Numbered from the stretch's first letter, positions 1 through 9,411 are shown. The stretch is 64,000 nucleotides of DNA from Roseomonas genomospecies 6 (GCF_008365375.1 NZ_QOKW01000015.1:62001-126000); one strand, 5' to 3'. A program made the numbers and translations. The notes: generated by a model from the sequence alone, not told the origin.

Positions 1-166
1 AGGCCCAATAGGGCGGAGGGACATTGGATTCCCTCAAGGATTCCTCAGTCGCCTCCCACAAGGGCGTGATCTCCGTCGCCAGATGCAAGGCGATTTCGGG
101 CAGCAGAGGAGTCCTCGTCACGGCCGTGTTGGACCGGATGAAGTCGATTTGAGCAAAGTTGTTCAT
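1..166 (-). CDS. SAM-dependent methyltransferase, N-terminal fragment (cut by window edge)
   Basis: A reading frame opens at an ATG on the minus strand at 166 with GGGAG about eight bases upstream, and runs off the left edge of the window. The 55 visible residues begin MNNFAQIDFIRSNTAVTR and continue with LLPEIALHLATEITPLW and VPPPYWA. This pattern is typical of the N-terminus of small class I methyltransferases annotated as nicotinamide N-methyltransferase-like or ETF-beta/protein lysine methyltransferase-like. The SAM-binding motifs would lie outside the window, so the family call rests on resemblance of the leader alone. It is divergent from the CHAP gene at 308, with a 141 bp gap between start codons. 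Confidence 0.6.
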   Translation of the reverse strand, partial: MNNFAQIDFIRSNTAVTRTPLLPEIALHLATEITPLWEATEESLRESNVPPPYWA

Positions 167-307
167 AACTGGACTCCCGGCGGGGGTGCGCGGGCGTGGA
201 TGATCTATCCACAACCGGTTTCGGTTACATAATTCAAACGGAGTAGACACACCTGCCGTCCCGTGTTACCCGTTCGAACGGAGAAAAACAAAGGGCATGG
301 GGTCGAT

Positions 308-1147
308 ATGCGGTCGAAAGGGATTGCACTCTGCGCTTCGTTCGCGGCGTTCATCGCTCTCAGCCCGTTCGTCATATCCCAAGCCCAGGCCCAGGACGGC
401 GACTGCGTCCGCACGGTGCGCTCCATATCGGATTTCGACATCCGGGGCGATGCCTGGACGTGGTGGAACACCGCCGCCAGCCAGTACGAGCGCGACCAGC
501 GCCCGGCGCTCGGTTCCGTCCTCGTCTTCAAGCGGTCGCCCCGGCTGGGTCGCGGCCATGTCTCCCTCGTCAGCCAAATCGTCGACCGCCGCACCATCGA
601 AGTCGATCATTCCTGGCTCGACGGCCGGGGCTTGCGCCGCAACATGCGCGTCGTGGACGTGTCGCCGCGCAACGACTGGTCGGCTGTCCGCGTCTGGCAC
701 GAGCCGTCGGACCAGCTCGGCATGCGGGTCTACACCACCTACGGCTTCATCCTGCCGGAGGATGACGAGCCGCAGATCCGTCAGGCCGACTCCCGGGGTG
801 CCGGCATCGGCAGCACCTTCTCCGTCGCCCCGCAGGGCCGTTCCACGCCCAAGCCCGCCGGCGGGCCGCGCCTGATGGAGGCTTCCCTGAAGGGCCACGC
901 CGTTGCCATTCCGGGCCGCAAGCCGCAGGTGCTGACCGCGTCCCTGACCCTGTCCGGCAAGGGCGCCGCCGCGAAGGCGTCCCAGCCGGTGCTGTCCGCT
1001 TCCGTGATGCCGGCCCGCAAGCCGACCCTGCCGGCCGCGCAGAAGGACGTCGTGACGGTGGCCTCCACGGACGGCGTCCGCGCCGTCCTGCCGCCGCGCA
1101 AGCCGGGCTCCGCCGACAGCACCGTCGCCGAACTGGCGACGCGCTGA
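308..1147 (+). CDS. Secreted CHAP-domain protein (putative cysteine amidase/peptidase)
   Basis: This 279-residue protein begins with a signal peptide of about 28 residues ending AQAQ. A CHAP-type core follows: Cys33 in DCVRTVRS, then GDAWTWW, GSVLVFKR and His84 in RGHVSLV, with VDHSW about 17 residues further. Cys and His in this arrangement are the catalytic pair of NlpC/P60-like CHAP enzymes that cut peptidoglycan peptides. The core ends near residue 150. The remaining 130 residues are low-complexity and rich in Ala, Pro and Lys, with a recurring PxRKP motif (GRKPQ, ARKPT, PRKPG), perhaps a wall-associating tail. The start at 308 was chosen because the signal peptide begins there; the frame is open further upstream. 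The substrate cannot be read from the sequence. Confidence 0.75.
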   Translation: MRSKGIALCASFAAFIALSPFVISQAQAQDGDCVRTVRSISDFDIRGDAWTWWNTAASQYERDQRPALGSVLVFKRSPRLGRGHVSLVSQIVDRRTIEVDHSWLDGRGLRRNMRVVDVSPRNDWSAVRVWHEPSDQLGMRVYTTYGFILPEDDEPQIRQADSRGAGIGSTFSVAPQGRSTPKPAGGPRLMEASLKGHAVAIPGRKPQVLTASLTLSGKGAAAKASQPVLSASVMPARKPTLPAAQKDVVTVASTDGVRAVLPPRKPGSADSTVAELATR

Positions 1148-1160
1148 GTCCTCCTCCCGC

Positions 1161-2111
1161 CTAGACCTTTCCGGCCAGGAAGGCCGCCAGCACCAGCCAG
1201 CCGAACCAGCGGTTGGACCGGAACTTGTTCAGGCAATCCGTCTGATCGTCCGGATTCCAGGTCGCCACCTGCCAGGACAACTGCAGCGCGGCCAGGGAAA
1301 GCAGCGGCAGGAACAGCCCGCCCAGCCCGGCCAGACGCCCGGCGATGCCGATCCCCACGAAGGTCAGCGTGTAGAAGCCGTAGATCCAGATCTTGCTCTG
1401 GTCGCCCAGCCGCAGGGCGGTGGATTTCACGCCGATGCGCGCGTCGTCCTCCTTGTCCTGGTGGGCGTAGATGGTGTCGTAGCCCAGCGTCCAGACGATC
1501 CCCGCCGCGTAGAGCGCCAGCGCCGGCCATTCCAGCTCGCCGCGCACCGCGGTCCAGCCCATCAGCGCGCCCCAGTTGAAGGTCAGCCCGAGAAAGGCCT
1601 GCGGCCACCATGTGATTCGCTTCATCAGCGGGTAGGTGAAGACCAGCACCAGCGACAGCACGCCCAACCCGATGGTGAGCGGGTTGAATTGAACCAGCAC
1701 CGCCAGCCCGATCAGAAGCTGGAGGATCAGGAAGGCCAGCGCCTGTTTCACCGACACCTGCCCGGAGGGGATCGGGCGCGCCCGCGTGCGCTCCACCATC
1801 GCGTCGAAATCGCGGTCCAGGATGTCGTTCACGGTGCAGCCGGCCCCGCGCATCACCACCGCGCCGATCGCGAACAGGGCCATCAGCCACAGGTCCGGCA
1901 GCGGCCCCGGTCCGGCCAGCGCGATGCTCCACCAGCCGGGAAACAGCAGCAGCCATGTGCCGATGGGCCGGTCCAGCCGCGCCAGCCGCAGATAGGGACG
2001 GACCGCCGCCGGGGCGAAGCGGTCGATCCAGTCGCCGCGCCGGATGTCGGTGAATGCGCCGGGGCCAGGGGCGGGACCAGGGGCGGGTGCCGGGGAGGCG
2101 GGGGTGGTCAT
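1161..2111 (-). CDS. ubiA: 4-hydroxybenzoate polyprenyltransferase
   Basis: UbiA attaches the polyprenyl tail to 4-hydroxybenzoate in ubiquinone synthesis and is an integral inner-membrane enzyme. The 316-residue protein has the expected string of hydrophobic helices and both Asp-rich motifs that bind Mg-diphosphate: NDILDRDFD in the first third and YAHQDKEDD in the second half. The ATG at 2111 precedes a Pro/Ala-rich N-terminal stretch before the conserved DWIDRFAP and RLDRPIGTWLL. The frame is open upstream to 2225, but that part would overlap the divergent rsmE start and looks non-native. The C-terminus ends with the usual NRWFGW segment. The gene is convergent with the CHAP gene, 13 bp away. 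Confidence 0.93.
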   Translation of the reverse strand: MTTPASPAPAPGPAPGPGAFTDIRRGDWIDRFAPAAVRPYLRLARLDRPIGTWLLLFPGWWSIALAGPGPLPDLWLMALFAIGAVVMRGAGCTVNDILDRDFDAMVERTRARPIPSGQVSVKQALAFLILQLLIGLAVLVQFNPLTIGLGVLSLVLVFTYPLMKRITWWPQAFLGLTFNWGALMGWTAVRGELEWPALALYAAGIVWTLGYDTIYAHQDKEDDARIGVKSTALRLGDQSKIWIYGFYTLTFVGIGIAGRLAGLGGLFLPLLSLAALQLSWQVATWNPDDQTDCLNKFRSNRWFGWLVLAAFLAGKV

Positions 2112-2223
2112 GGCGGACTCGGGGATGGGGAAAGGCCGCGGGCAAGGTAACGGCGGGGGTGGACCATCGCAAGGCCGGGCCGTTCCCGCTATAGTCGGCG
2201 CCGCACACCGGAGACGTTTCACC

Positions 2224-3033
2224 ATGTCAGATCAACCGAAGTCAGGCCAGCCGAAGACCCGCCTTTACGTGGACAGCCCCCTCGGCGAGGGGCAGGCGGT
2301 GGGACTCGACCACGAACGGGCGCATTTCCTGCGCCATGTGCTGCGGCTCGACAAGGGCGACGTGGTGGCGGTCTTCAACGGGCGGGACGGCGAATGGCTG
2401 GCCGCCATCGACGGGTTCGGCAAGGGCTGGTGCTCCCTCACCGTGTCGGCGCAGCGGCGTCCCCAGGCGGACGGGCCGGACCTGTGGCTGCTGTTCGCAC
2501 CGATCAAGCGCGGGCGCATCGACTTCGTGGCGGAAAAGGCCAGCGAGATGGGCGTTTCGCGCCTGTGGCCGGTCTTCACCCGCCGCACCGACCCCAACCG
2601 CGTCAACACCGACCGGCTGCGCGCCAACGCCATCGAGGCCGCCGAGCAGTCGGAACGGCTGACCGTTCCGGAGATGGCCGACCCGCTGCCTCTGGACAAG
2701 GCGCTGGCCGGCTGGCCGGTCGAACGTACGCTGTACCTGTGCGCGGAGGCCGGGAACGTACGCCCCATCGCGGAGGCCGTCCGCGCCCGTCCGCGCGGTC
2801 CCGCCGCCTTCCTGATCGGACCGGAGGGCGGCTTTGCGCAGTCGGAACTTGACGAAATTTGTAAACTACCCTTTGTTGTTCCCGTCGGTCTGGGGCCCCG
2901 CATTCTCCGGGCCGACACGGCGGTGGTCGCGGCGCTCGCCTGCTGGCAGGCCCTTTCGGGGGACTGGACGGCGGACGGCGGCGACACGAGACCGCCCTTC
3001 CGCGCGCCGGCCGACCCCACTGTCGGGGAGTAA
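2224..3033 (+). CDS. rsmE: 16S rRNA (uracil1498-N3)-methyltransferase
   Basis: RsmE methylates N3 of U1498 in 16S rRNA and belongs to the SPOUT (trefoil-knot) class. The 269-residue protein shows the N-terminal PUA-like part ([29 protein letters not shown]). The C-terminal SPOUT signature follows: [16 protein letters not shown] and then [16 protein letters not shown], which forms the SAM-binding knot. The ATG at 2224 gives a normal family start; an upstream extension of the same frame covers the divergent ubiA promoter region and is discarded. The gene is followed 62 bp later by gshA on the same strand, so the two may be co-transcribed. Confidence 0.93.
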   Translation: MSDQPKSGQPKTRLYVDSPLGEGQAVGLDHERAHFLRHVLRLDKGDVVAVFNGRDGEWLAAIDGFGKGWCSLTVSAQRRPQADGPDLWLLFAPIKRGRIDFVAEKASEMGVSRLWPVFTRRTDPNRVNTDRLRANAIEAAEQSERLTVPEMADPLPLDKALAGWPVERTLYLCAEAGNVRPIAEAVRARPRGPAAFLIGPEGGFAQSELDEICKLPFVVPVGLGPRILRADTAVVAALACWQALSGDWTADGGDTRPPFRAPADPTVGE

Positions 3034-3095
3034 GGGCCGCTCGACGCGCCGCTGTTCCAGGCGGGTTTTTTGATTTTCTGAAAGCGGGAGCTTCC

Positions 3096-4460
3096 ATGTC
3101 CGCACCTCCGAAGACGCGCGGAGAACCGATCACCGACCGCCGGCAACTGGCGGCCTATCTGGAATCCGGCAGCAAGCCGGCGGACCAGTGGCGCATCGGG
3201 ACCGAGCACGAGAAATTCGCCTACCGCGTCTCCGACCACCGCCCGCTGCCCTATGAGGGGCCGGACGGCATCGGCGAATTGCTGACCCGCCTGCAGCGGT
3301 TCGGCTGGGACCCGGTGGAGGAGAACGGCAACCTGATCGCCCTGACCCAGGGCATGGCGAACATCACGCTGGAGCCGGGCGGGCAGGTGGAACTGTCCGG
3401 CGCCCCGCTCGAAACCCTGCATCAGACCTGCGCCGAGGTTCACAGCCATCTGGATCAGGTGAAGCAGATCGGGGCGGAGCTGGGCATCGCCATGATGGGG
3501 CTGGGCTTCCAGCCGAAGTGGCGGCGCGACGAGATCCCCTGGATGCCCAAGGGACGCTACCGGATCATGGGCGACTACATGCCCAAGCGCGGCAATCTGG
3601 GCGTGGACATGATGACGCGCACCTGCACCGTGCAGGTGAACCTGGACTTCGCGTCGGAAGCCGACATGGTGAAGAAGTTCCGGGTCAGTCTGGCGCTTCA
3701 GCCCATCGCGACGGCTCTGTTCGCCAATTCGCCCTTCACCGAGGGCAAGCCGAACGGCTTCCAGAGCTTCCGCAGCCACATCTGGACCGACACCGACCCC
3801 GACCGCACCGGCGATCTGCCCTTCGTGTTCGAGGACGGATTCGGGTTCGAGCGGTATGTGGACTATCTGCTCGACGTGCCGATGTACTTCGTCTACCGCG
3901 ACGGCACCTACATCGATGCGTCCGGCCAGTCCTTCCGGGATTTCATGCAGGGCCGCCTGCCGGCTCTGCCGGGCGAGGTCCCGCTGATCACTGACTGGGC
4001 CGACCACATGACCACCTCCTTCCCCGAGGTGCGTCTGAAGAAGTATCTGGAGATGCGCGGCGCCGACGGCGGTCCCTGGCGCCGCCTGTGCGCCCTGCCG
4101 GCCCTGTGGGTCGGTCTGCTCTACGACACCCAGGCGCTCGACGCGGCCTGGGACCTCGTGAAGGGCTGGACGACGGAGGAGCGCGCCCACCTGCGCGCCG
4201 AAGTGCCGCGCCACGCCCTGCGCACCCCTTTCCGTGGGCGCACGGTGCGGGAGGTCGCGCTGGAGGTTCTGGAGATCGCCCGCGGCGGTCTGGCGCGGCG
4301 CGCCCGCAACGACAACTGGGGCGACGACGAGGCGCATTTCCTGAACACGCTCCTCGACATCGCCGAGTCCGGCCAGACCCCCGCCGACGAGCTTCTGGAG
4401 AAGTTCAACGGTCCCTGGGGCGGCAGCGTGGACCCGGTGTTCAAGGAGTATGCGTACTGA
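3096..4460 (+). CDS. gshA: Glutamate-cysteine ligase, plant/alphaproteobacterial type
   Basis: This enzyme performs the ATP-dependent first step of glutathione synthesis, joining glutamate gamma-carboxyl to cysteine. The 454-residue length and sequence fit the GCS2-related plant/alphaproteobacterial class rather than the E. coli GshA class. Visible landmarks are [11 protein letters not shown] near residue 35, [10 protein letters not shown], the Gly-rich [20 protein letters not shown], the substrate-binding [20 protein letters not shown] and the late [14 protein letters not shown]. The ATG at 3096 has GGGAG eight bases upstream. A type-B composite palindrome lies immediately downstream, followed by the convergent aminotransferase gene. 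Confidence 0.95.
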   Translation: MSAPPKTRGEPITDRRQLAAYLESGSKPADQWRIGTEHEKFAYRVSDHRPLPYEGPDGIGELLTRLQRFGWDPVEENGNLIALTQGMANITLEPGGQVELSGAPLETLHQTCAEVHSHLDQVKQIGAELGIAMMGLGFQPKWRRDEIPWMPKGRYRIMGDYMPKRGNLGVDMMTRTCTVQVNLDFASEADMVKKFRVSLALQPIATALFANSPFTEGKPNGFQSFRSHIWTDTDPDRTGDLPFVFEDGFGFERYVDYLLDVPMYFVYRDGTYIDASGQSFRDFMQGRLPALPGEVPLITDWADHMTTSFPEVRLKKYLEMRGADGGPWRRLCALPALWVGLLYDTQALDAAWDLVKGWTTEERAHLRAEVPRHALRTPFRGRTVREVALEVLEIARGGLARRARNDNWGDDEAHFLNTLLDIAESGQTPADELLEKFNGPWGGSVDPVFKEYAY

Positions 4461-4474
4461 GGATACAAAGAAGA

Positions 4475-4612
4475 AGCCCTCTCCCCCCTGGGGAGAGGGT
4501 TGGGTGAGGGGGATTTACGCCCGGAAGGGCGGAGACAAAATCTTTGCCCTGTTCACGTCGTGCGCCTTCGGCGCCCCCCTCATCCTGACCTTCTCCCCAG
4601 GGGGGAGAAGGA
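4475..4612. repeat. Composite palindromic repeat, type B (BIME-like), copy 1
   Basis: Two palindromic cores face each other about 100 bp apart. The left core is CCCTCTCCCCCCTGGGGAGA followed by GGGTTGGGTGAGGGGG. The right core is CCCCCTCATCCTGACC followed by TTCTCCCCAGGGGGGAGAAG. The element lies in the short gap between convergent gshA and the aminotransferase gene. The same element, inverted, recurs at 46338-46472. Its symmetric ends with a distinct middle resemble bacterial interspersed mosaic elements. As RNA either core would fold into a stable hairpin, so it may also end or stabilise transcripts. Confidence 0.8.
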
Positions 4613-4628
4613 ACAGGGTGGTCGCTTC

Positions 4629-5783
4629 TTACCTCTTCCACGCGATCAGCCGCCGCGCCGCCTCGGCGATGGTCTCCTCCGAACCGGCGAAGCTGAAGCG
4701 CACGAAGCGGTGGCCGCGGGCCGGGTCGAAGTCGATGCCGGGGGTGCAGGCGATGCCCGTCTCCGCCAGGATGCGCTTGCAGAAGGCCTCGCTGTCGTCC
4801 GTCATCTCCGTCACGTCGGCGTAGATGTAGAAGGCCCCGTCCGCCGGAGCCAGCTTGTCGAACCCGGCCTTCGGCAGCTCCCTCAGCAAAACGTCGCGGT
4901 TGCGGGCGTAGCGGGCGACGTGGCCGTCCAACTCCTCGGTGCAACCGAACGCGGCGACCGCGGCGGCCTGCGACAGGCTGGGGGCGGAGATGAACAGGTT
5001 CTGGGCAAGGCATTCGACCGAGCGGATCAGGTCGTCCGGAACGATCATCCAGCCGAGCCGCCAGCCGGTCATCGAGAAGTATTTGGAAAAGCTGTTCACC
5101 ACCAGCGCGCTGTCGCTGACCTCGGCGGCGGTGACGGCCTCCTGCCCGTAGGTCAGGCCGTGGTAGATCTCGTCGGAGACGAGCCGCACGCCCTTGGCAT
5201 CGCACCACGCGGCGAGAGCGGTCAGCTCCTCGCGGCTCAGCATCGTGCCGGTCGGGTTGGCCGGGCTGGCGACGATCAGGCCCTGGATGGGCGGATCGAG
5301 CCGCTCCAGCAATTCGATGGTCGGCTGGAAGCGATGCTCCGGCCCGGTCGGCAGTTCGACGGGCTCCACCCCGATGGCGGTCAGCGTGTGGCGGTAGGCC
5401 GGGTAGCTGGGCGAGGCCATGGCCACCCGGTCGCCGGGATCGAAGGCGGCCAGGAAGCCGAGCTGGAAAGCGCCCGAGGAGCCGGTGGTGACCACCACGC
5501 GCCGCTCCGGCACCTCCACCTTATAGCGCTCGCGGTACCAGCCGGCGATGGCCGCCCGCAGCGCCGGGATGCCCAGCGCCCCGGTGTAGCCCAGCACGTC
5601 GGCGTCGAGCATGCGGTGGGCGGCCTCCAGCACGCCCTTCGGCGCGCCGGTCGAGGGCTGCCCGACCTCCATGTGCAGAACCTCCAGCCCGGCGGCTTCG
5701 CGCTCCGCGGCGGCGCGCATCACTTCCATGACGAAGAAGGGCGGGATGGCGCCCCGTTTGGAGACTTTGGGTGCTTTGCTCAT
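4629..5783 (-). CDS. PLP-dependent aminotransferase, class I/II fold
   Basis: A 384-residue fold-type I aminotransferase. The pyridoxal-phosphate lysine lies in NSFSKYFSMTGWRLGW near residue 230. Other family marks are TGSSGAFQLGF (cofactor phosphate loop), ASPANPTGTMLS with the conserved Asn, SDEIYHGLTYG, and the late RFSFAGSEE containing the carboxylate-binding Arg. These place it with aspartate/alanine-type aminotransferases; the amino-acid substrate cannot be assigned from motifs. The ATG at 5783 starts MSKAPKVSKRGAIPPFFVMEV, a common start for this subgroup. The GGT-like lipoprotein gene lies 19 bp upstream on the same strand, so the two are probably co-transcribed. Confidence 0.88.
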   Translation of the reverse strand: MSKAPKVSKRGAIPPFFVMEVMRAAAEREAAGLEVLHMEVGQPSTGAPKGVLEAAHRMLDADVLGYTGALGIPALRAAIAGWYRERYKVEVPERRVVVTTGSSGAFQLGFLAAFDPGDRVAMASPSYPAYRHTLTAIGVEPVELPTGPEHRFQPTIELLERLDPPIQGLIVASPANPTGTMLSREELTALAAWCDAKGVRLVSDEIYHGLTYGQEAVTAAEVSDSALVVNSFSKYFSMTGWRLGWMIVPDDLIRSVECLAQNLFISAPSLSQAAAVAAFGCTEELDGHVARYARNRDVLLRELPKAGFDKLAPADGAFYIYADVTEMTDDSEAFCKRILAETGIACTPGIDFDPARGHRFVRFSFAGSEETIAEAARRLIAWKR

Positions 5784-5802
5784 GATTCCAGACTTTTGAA
5801 CA

Positions 5803-7137
5803 TCAACGCTCGGTTTCGATCAGAATGCCCAGGGCATGGGCGCGCGGGTCGGCGGCGATCTGGCATTCCTTCCAGCCGCTCTCCATCGAGGTCCGGCAGG
5901 TGACGAAGGTGGCGCGGCCCGGCCCGTTCGCGGCCCGGCTGACCCGGATGGCGGCGCCCGGCTCCTTGTCCAGAGCGGCGGGCAGGGCGGCGGTCAGCAG
6001 GGCGGCGGGAGCGGCGGCGGGGCCGTCGTTGCCGGCGGCGCTGGCCGCACCGGCGAACTGGGTCCGTCCGACGATGGCGTTGGTCAGCAGGGCCGGCGCG
6101 CCGAAGCCGGCGCCATCCACCCCGCGCGCGGCCAGCATACCGGTGCCCGGCACCATGCGGCCCGCGCCGAAGGGCGCGCCCATGGTGAAGGAGCAGGCGA
6201 CCCCGTTTTCCTCATGGTCGATCACGACGAGGCCGGCGCCGGGCGCGGAACCGCCGTTGCCGGTGGCGCCCAGCGCCTGGGCGACGCGGGCAGCGCGCTG
6301 GTCGGACGGCAGGTCGGCGGCGGCGCTCCAGGCGGTTGTCAGGGCGGCGCCGTTGTTGGTTTCGGGAAGCTGGGCGAAATGCATCGACACGATGCCCAGC
6401 GGGATGGCGGCGGTGCCGGTCCAGCGCGGCTGGAATCCACGGATCGCGGCGGTGTCGATGGCGGCGGCCTGGGCCACCGCGCCGCCCAACGGCCCGCCAT
6501 ACAGCGCGGCGATGCCGCTGCGGCGCATCTGCGACAGGGTGGCGGCCAACTCCGGCTGGCTCAGCGGAGCGCCCTCGGCCAGCGGCGCCCCGGCGGGCAG
6601 GAAGACGCGCCGCGCCTCCGGATCGGCGGACAGGCGGGCGCCGGAGTCGGCGAGATCCCGCGCCAGCGCCCGGCTGACCGGGACGGAGCGGGCGAGCTGC
6701 TCCGCCGGGACCACGGCCTGTTCCCAGCGCATCGCGCCCGTGGCGGCCTGGAGCGCGTAGACGCCGCGTAGGAAGCCGGGCAGGGCGGCGCCACCGGCGC
6801 CGGCGGGACGGGGCAGGAAGTCCAGCGTGCGGGTTTCCTTCTTCGCCGCGTCGAACACCACGCAGACGCCGCCGCCGGTCAGCCCGACGCGGGAGGGCAG
6901 GGTGACGCTCATCGCCATCGCCATGGCGGCGGCGGCGTCGCCGGCCTTGCCGCCCTGGGCGACGATGTCGCGCCCGATCTCCGCCGCGCGCGGCTCGTCC
7001 GCCGCGACGTAGCTCTGCGCCGGGGCGCCCGTGCGGTATTTCGTGTTGACGCAGCCGCCGATCAGCGACGCCGCTATGGCAATCGCGCCCAACCCTTGCC
7101 AGATTCGGCGGGTGGAATGGGGCGCCCGGACCGGCAT
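5803..7137 (-). CDS. Gamma-glutamyltransferase-like lipoprotein, apparently lacking the catalytic Thr
   Basis: This 444-residue protein starts at the ATG at 7137 with a lipoprotein signal: a hydrophobic stretch ending SLIGGC, so Cys29 is the likely lipidated residue. The remainder follows the gamma-glutamyltransferase fold in reduced form: GKAGDAAAAMAMAMSVTLP, GLTGGGVCVVFD and a C-terminal small-subunit-like part GLVVIDHEENGVACSFTMG. In active enzymes the small subunit opens with T-T-H before the aligned VVD strand and the first Thr is the autoprocessing nucleophile. Here the aligned positions read G-A-G, so cleavage and catalysis by the known mechanism seem impossible. It is shorter than the usual 550-580 residues. 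The frame is open far upstream of 7137, but that part lies over the M48 gene and is not native. Confidence 0.72.
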   Translation of the reverse strand: MPVRAPHSTRRIWQGLGAIAIAASLIGGCVNTKYRTGAPAQSYVAADEPRAAEIGRDIVAQGGKAGDAAAAMAMAMSVTLPSRVGLTGGGVCVVFDAAKKETRTLDFLPRPAGAGGAALPGFLRGVYALQAATGAMRWEQAVVPAEQLARSVPVSRALARDLADSGARLSADPEARRVFLPAGAPLAEGAPLSQPELAATLSQMRRSGIAALYGGPLGGAVAQAAAIDTAAIRGFQPRWTGTAAIPLGIVSMHFAQLPETNNGAALTTAWSAAADLPSDQRAARVAQALGATGNGGSAPGAGLVVIDHEENGVACSFTMGAPFGAGRMVPGTGMLAARGVDGAGFGAPALLTNAIVGRTQFAGAASAAGNDGPAAAPAALLTAALPAALDKEPGAAIRVSRAANGPGRATFVTCRTSMESGWKECQIAADPRAHALGILIETER

Positions 7138-7180
7138 CCTGACCGGCTGTCCGGTGCCCCGGTGTGCGGAGGAAGAAACG

Positions 7181-8533
7181 GTGCGCAAGCCCAGCAGGCT
7201 GGTTTCGGTCATCGCCATGGTTGCCGTGATGGTTCTGTCGTGGTCGCCGCCCGCGGGCGCGCAGCGGCGCCAGGAGATGCAATTCCTGAGCGACGCCGAG
7301 ACCGAACATATCATCCGCGACATGGCCCGGCCAATCTTCCAGGCCGCGGGCATCGATCCGGACGCGGTGAACATCGTCCTGGTCAATGACAACACCATGA
7401 ACGCCTTCGTCGCGGGCGGGCAGAACATCTTCCTGCACACCGGCCTGCTGCTGGGGCTGGAGGACGCCGGCCAACTGATCGGCGTGATCGCCCACGAAAC
7501 CGGCCACATCGCGGGCGGCCATCTGGTCCGCGGGTCGGAGGCGATGGAGAACGCCTTCCTGTCCTCGCTGATCGGCATGGGCATCGGCATCGTCGGCGGC
7601 ATCGCCGCGGGCAACGCCGGGGCCGGCGCGGCGGGCGTCATGCTGGGCCAGCATCTGGCGGAGCGGAACTTCCTCTCCTTCTCGCGCAGCCAGGAATCCT
7701 CCGCCGATCAGGCGGGCCTGTCCTACATGGAGCAGTCCGGCATTTCGGCGGAAGGGTTGGTCACCTTTCTGGAGAAGCTGGGCGCCGCCGACGATCCGCT
7801 GCTGGTGGACCGCGATGCCGGATACCGCCGCACCCACCCCCTGACCCGCGAGCGCATCGAGACGGTGCGCAATTTCGTGGAGCGGTCGCGGGCCGGCAAG
7901 CGCCCGGTTCCCTCGCAGTGGAACGAGGAGTTCCGCCGCATCCAGGCCAAGCTCTACGCCTATCTGGACCCCAACGGGGCGCTGCGCCGCTACCGGGCGG
8001 AGGACCCGTCCTTCGTGGCGCGTTATGGCCGCGCCTACGCCTATTTCCGGCGCGGCGAGATCCGTCAGGCCCTGCCGCTGGTCGATGCGCTGATCGCGCA
8101 GGAGCCGAAGAATCCTTTCCTCTATGAAATGAAGGGCGACCTGATGCTTCAGAACGGGCGGGCGGTCGACGCCGCCGCCCCCTACCGCAAGGCCATCGAG
8201 CTGGAGCCGGACGCCGGCAGCATCCGCGTGTCGCTGGCCCACTCCCTGCTGGAGCAGAACGACAAGCGGCTGGCCGACGAGGCGCTGCGCAACCTCCAGG
8301 TGGCCTCCAAGACGCAGGCGCAGTCGGCCTTCCTGTGGCGGCTGATGGCCCAGGCCTGGAGCATGAAGGGGAACGCCGGCATGGTCGCCTACGCCACCGC
8401 GGAGGAAGCCTTCGCCCGCGGCGACAAGCCGATGGCCCGCTTCCAGGCGGAGCGGGCGGAGAAGCTGCTGCCCGCCGGTTCCCCCGGCTGGCTGCGCGCC
8501 CAGGACATCCGTGGGCAGGCGGGTGGCAAGTGA
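7181..8533 (+). CDS. Secreted M48 metallopeptidase with TPR repeats (BepA/YfgC-like)
   Basis: A 450-residue protein starting at the GTG at 7181, chosen because GGAGGAAG lies seven bases before it and a signal peptide (VSVIAMVAVMVLSWSPPAGAQ) begins there. The peptidase core has VIAHETGHIAGGH near residue 105, the HExxH zinc motif, and a downstream ESSADQAGL that supplies the third zinc ligand. The C-terminal half carries tetratricopeptide-type helices (KNPFLYEMKGDLMLQNGRAV, PYRKAIELEPDAGSIRVSLA). This arrangement is that of periplasmic BepA/YfgC, which degrades stalled outer-membrane proteins such as LptD. It is divergent from the GGT-like gene with only 43 bp between starts. The DsbA-like gene downstream would suit a shared envelope quality-control role. 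Confidence 0.88.
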   Translation: MRKPSRLVSVIAMVAVMVLSWSPPAGAQRRQEMQFLSDAETEHIIRDMARPIFQAAGIDPDAVNIVLVNDNTMNAFVAGGQNIFLHTGLLLGLEDAGQLIGVIAHETGHIAGGHLVRGSEAMENAFLSSLIGMGIGIVGGIAAGNAGAGAAGVMLGQHLAERNFLSFSRSQESSADQAGLSYMEQSGISAEGLVTFLEKLGAADDPLLVDRDAGYRRTHPLTRERIETVRNFVERSRAGKRPVPSQWNEEFRRIQAKLYAYLDPNGALRRYRAEDPSFVARYGRAYAYFRRGEIRQALPLVDALIAQEPKNPFLYEMKGDLMLQNGRAVDAAAPYRKAIELEPDAGSIRVSLAHSLLEQNDKRLADEALRNLQVASKTQAQSAFLWRLMAQAWSMKGNAGMVAYATAEEAFARGDKPMARFQAERAEKLLPAGSPGWLRAQDIRGQAGGK

Positions 8534-8655
8534 CTGTCCTCCGGTCCCGCGGCGCACAGCCGTCTTGCCTGATCCCGCCATCCCAGTTCACAGTAGCGCC
8601 CCGATTCGCGTCTGATCGACCCGCATCGGCCCGGCTCCACACGAGAGAGTTCGCC

Positions 8656-9411
8656 ATGACCCGCTTCCGCCCCGCCGCCCTGGCGCTCGCCGCCGCGCTG
8701 GCCCTTCCGACGGGGCTGCTGGCCCCCGCCCTCCAGGCGCAGAGCCCGATGGACGACGTGCAGCGCAAGGCCATCGAAGGGGTGGTGCGCGACTACATCC
8801 TGAAGAACCCGGAAATCATTCTGGAGGCCGTGGATTCCCTGCAAAAACGCCAGAAGATGGCGGAGGAGCAGAAGGCCCGCCAAGCTCTGGCCGACAACAA
8901 GGCGGCGCTGTTCCAGAACCCCGCCGACCCGGTGGCCGGCAACCCGAAGGGCGACGTGACGGTGGTCGAGTTCTTCGATTACCAGTGCGGCTATTGCAAG
9001 GCCGTGCAGGCGGACACGGAGCGTCTCATCAAGGACGACGGCAAGGTCCGCTTCGTCTACAAGGAATTCCCGATCCTCAGCCCGGCCTCGCTCTCGGCGG
9101 CCAAGGCGGCTCTGGCCGCCCGCAACCAGGGCAAGTATCTGGAGCTTCACAACGCCCTGATGGCGCATCGCGGCCAACTCGACGACGACGTGATCCAGCG
9201 GCTGGCCAAGTCGGTCGGGCTGGACACCGACAAGCTGAAGAAGGACATGAACAGCCCCGACGTGCTGAAGGTCATCGCCGCCAACCAGGCGCTGGCCGAG
9301 GAACTGGGCATCCGCGGCACCCCGGCCTTCGTCATCGGCGACGAACTGGTCCCCGGCGCGATCAAGCTGGACCAGATGAAGGACCTCGTCGCAGCGGCCC
9401 GCAAGGGCTGA
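8656..9411 (+). CDS. Periplasmic DsbA-family thiol:disulfide oxidoreductase
   Basis: This 251-residue protein has a signal peptide ending LQAQ and a thioredoxin-fold domain with the redox motif FDYQCGYCKAV (C-G-Y-C) near residue 112. The cis-Pro loop is RGTPAFVIGDELVPG near the C-terminus. A helical extension (AIEGVVRDYILKNPEIILEAV) precedes the domain, as in the BdbD/ScsC/Com1 branch of DsbA-like proteins rather than E. coli DsbA itself. It probably forms or isomerises disulfides in exported proteins. The start ATG at 8656 follows AGAGAG. It lies 122 bp after the M48 protease gene and 34 bp before the HAD gene, on the same strand. Confidence 0.85.
   Translation: MTRFRPAALALAAALALPTGLLAPALQAQSPMDDVQRKAIEGVVRDYILKNPEIILEAVDSLQKRQKMAEEQKARQALADNKAALFQNPADPVAGNPKGDVTVVEFFDYQCGYCKAVQADTERLIKDDGKVRFVYKEFPILSPASLSAAKAALAARNQGKYLELHNALMAHRGQLDDDVIQRLAKSVGLDTDKLKKDMNSPDVLKVIAANQALAEELGIRGTPAFVIGDELVPGAIKLDQMKDLVAAARKG

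Noticed and set aside
2265-4337. A 690-codon minus-strand frame across rsmE and gshA
   Set aside because: It covers two unmistakable plus-strand genes and has shadow-like composition, so it is not a gene.
7138-7641. N-terminal extension of the GGT-like protein to 612 residues
   Set aside because: The extra 168 codons lie antisense to the M48 protease gene and precede a clear lipoprotein signal at 7137.
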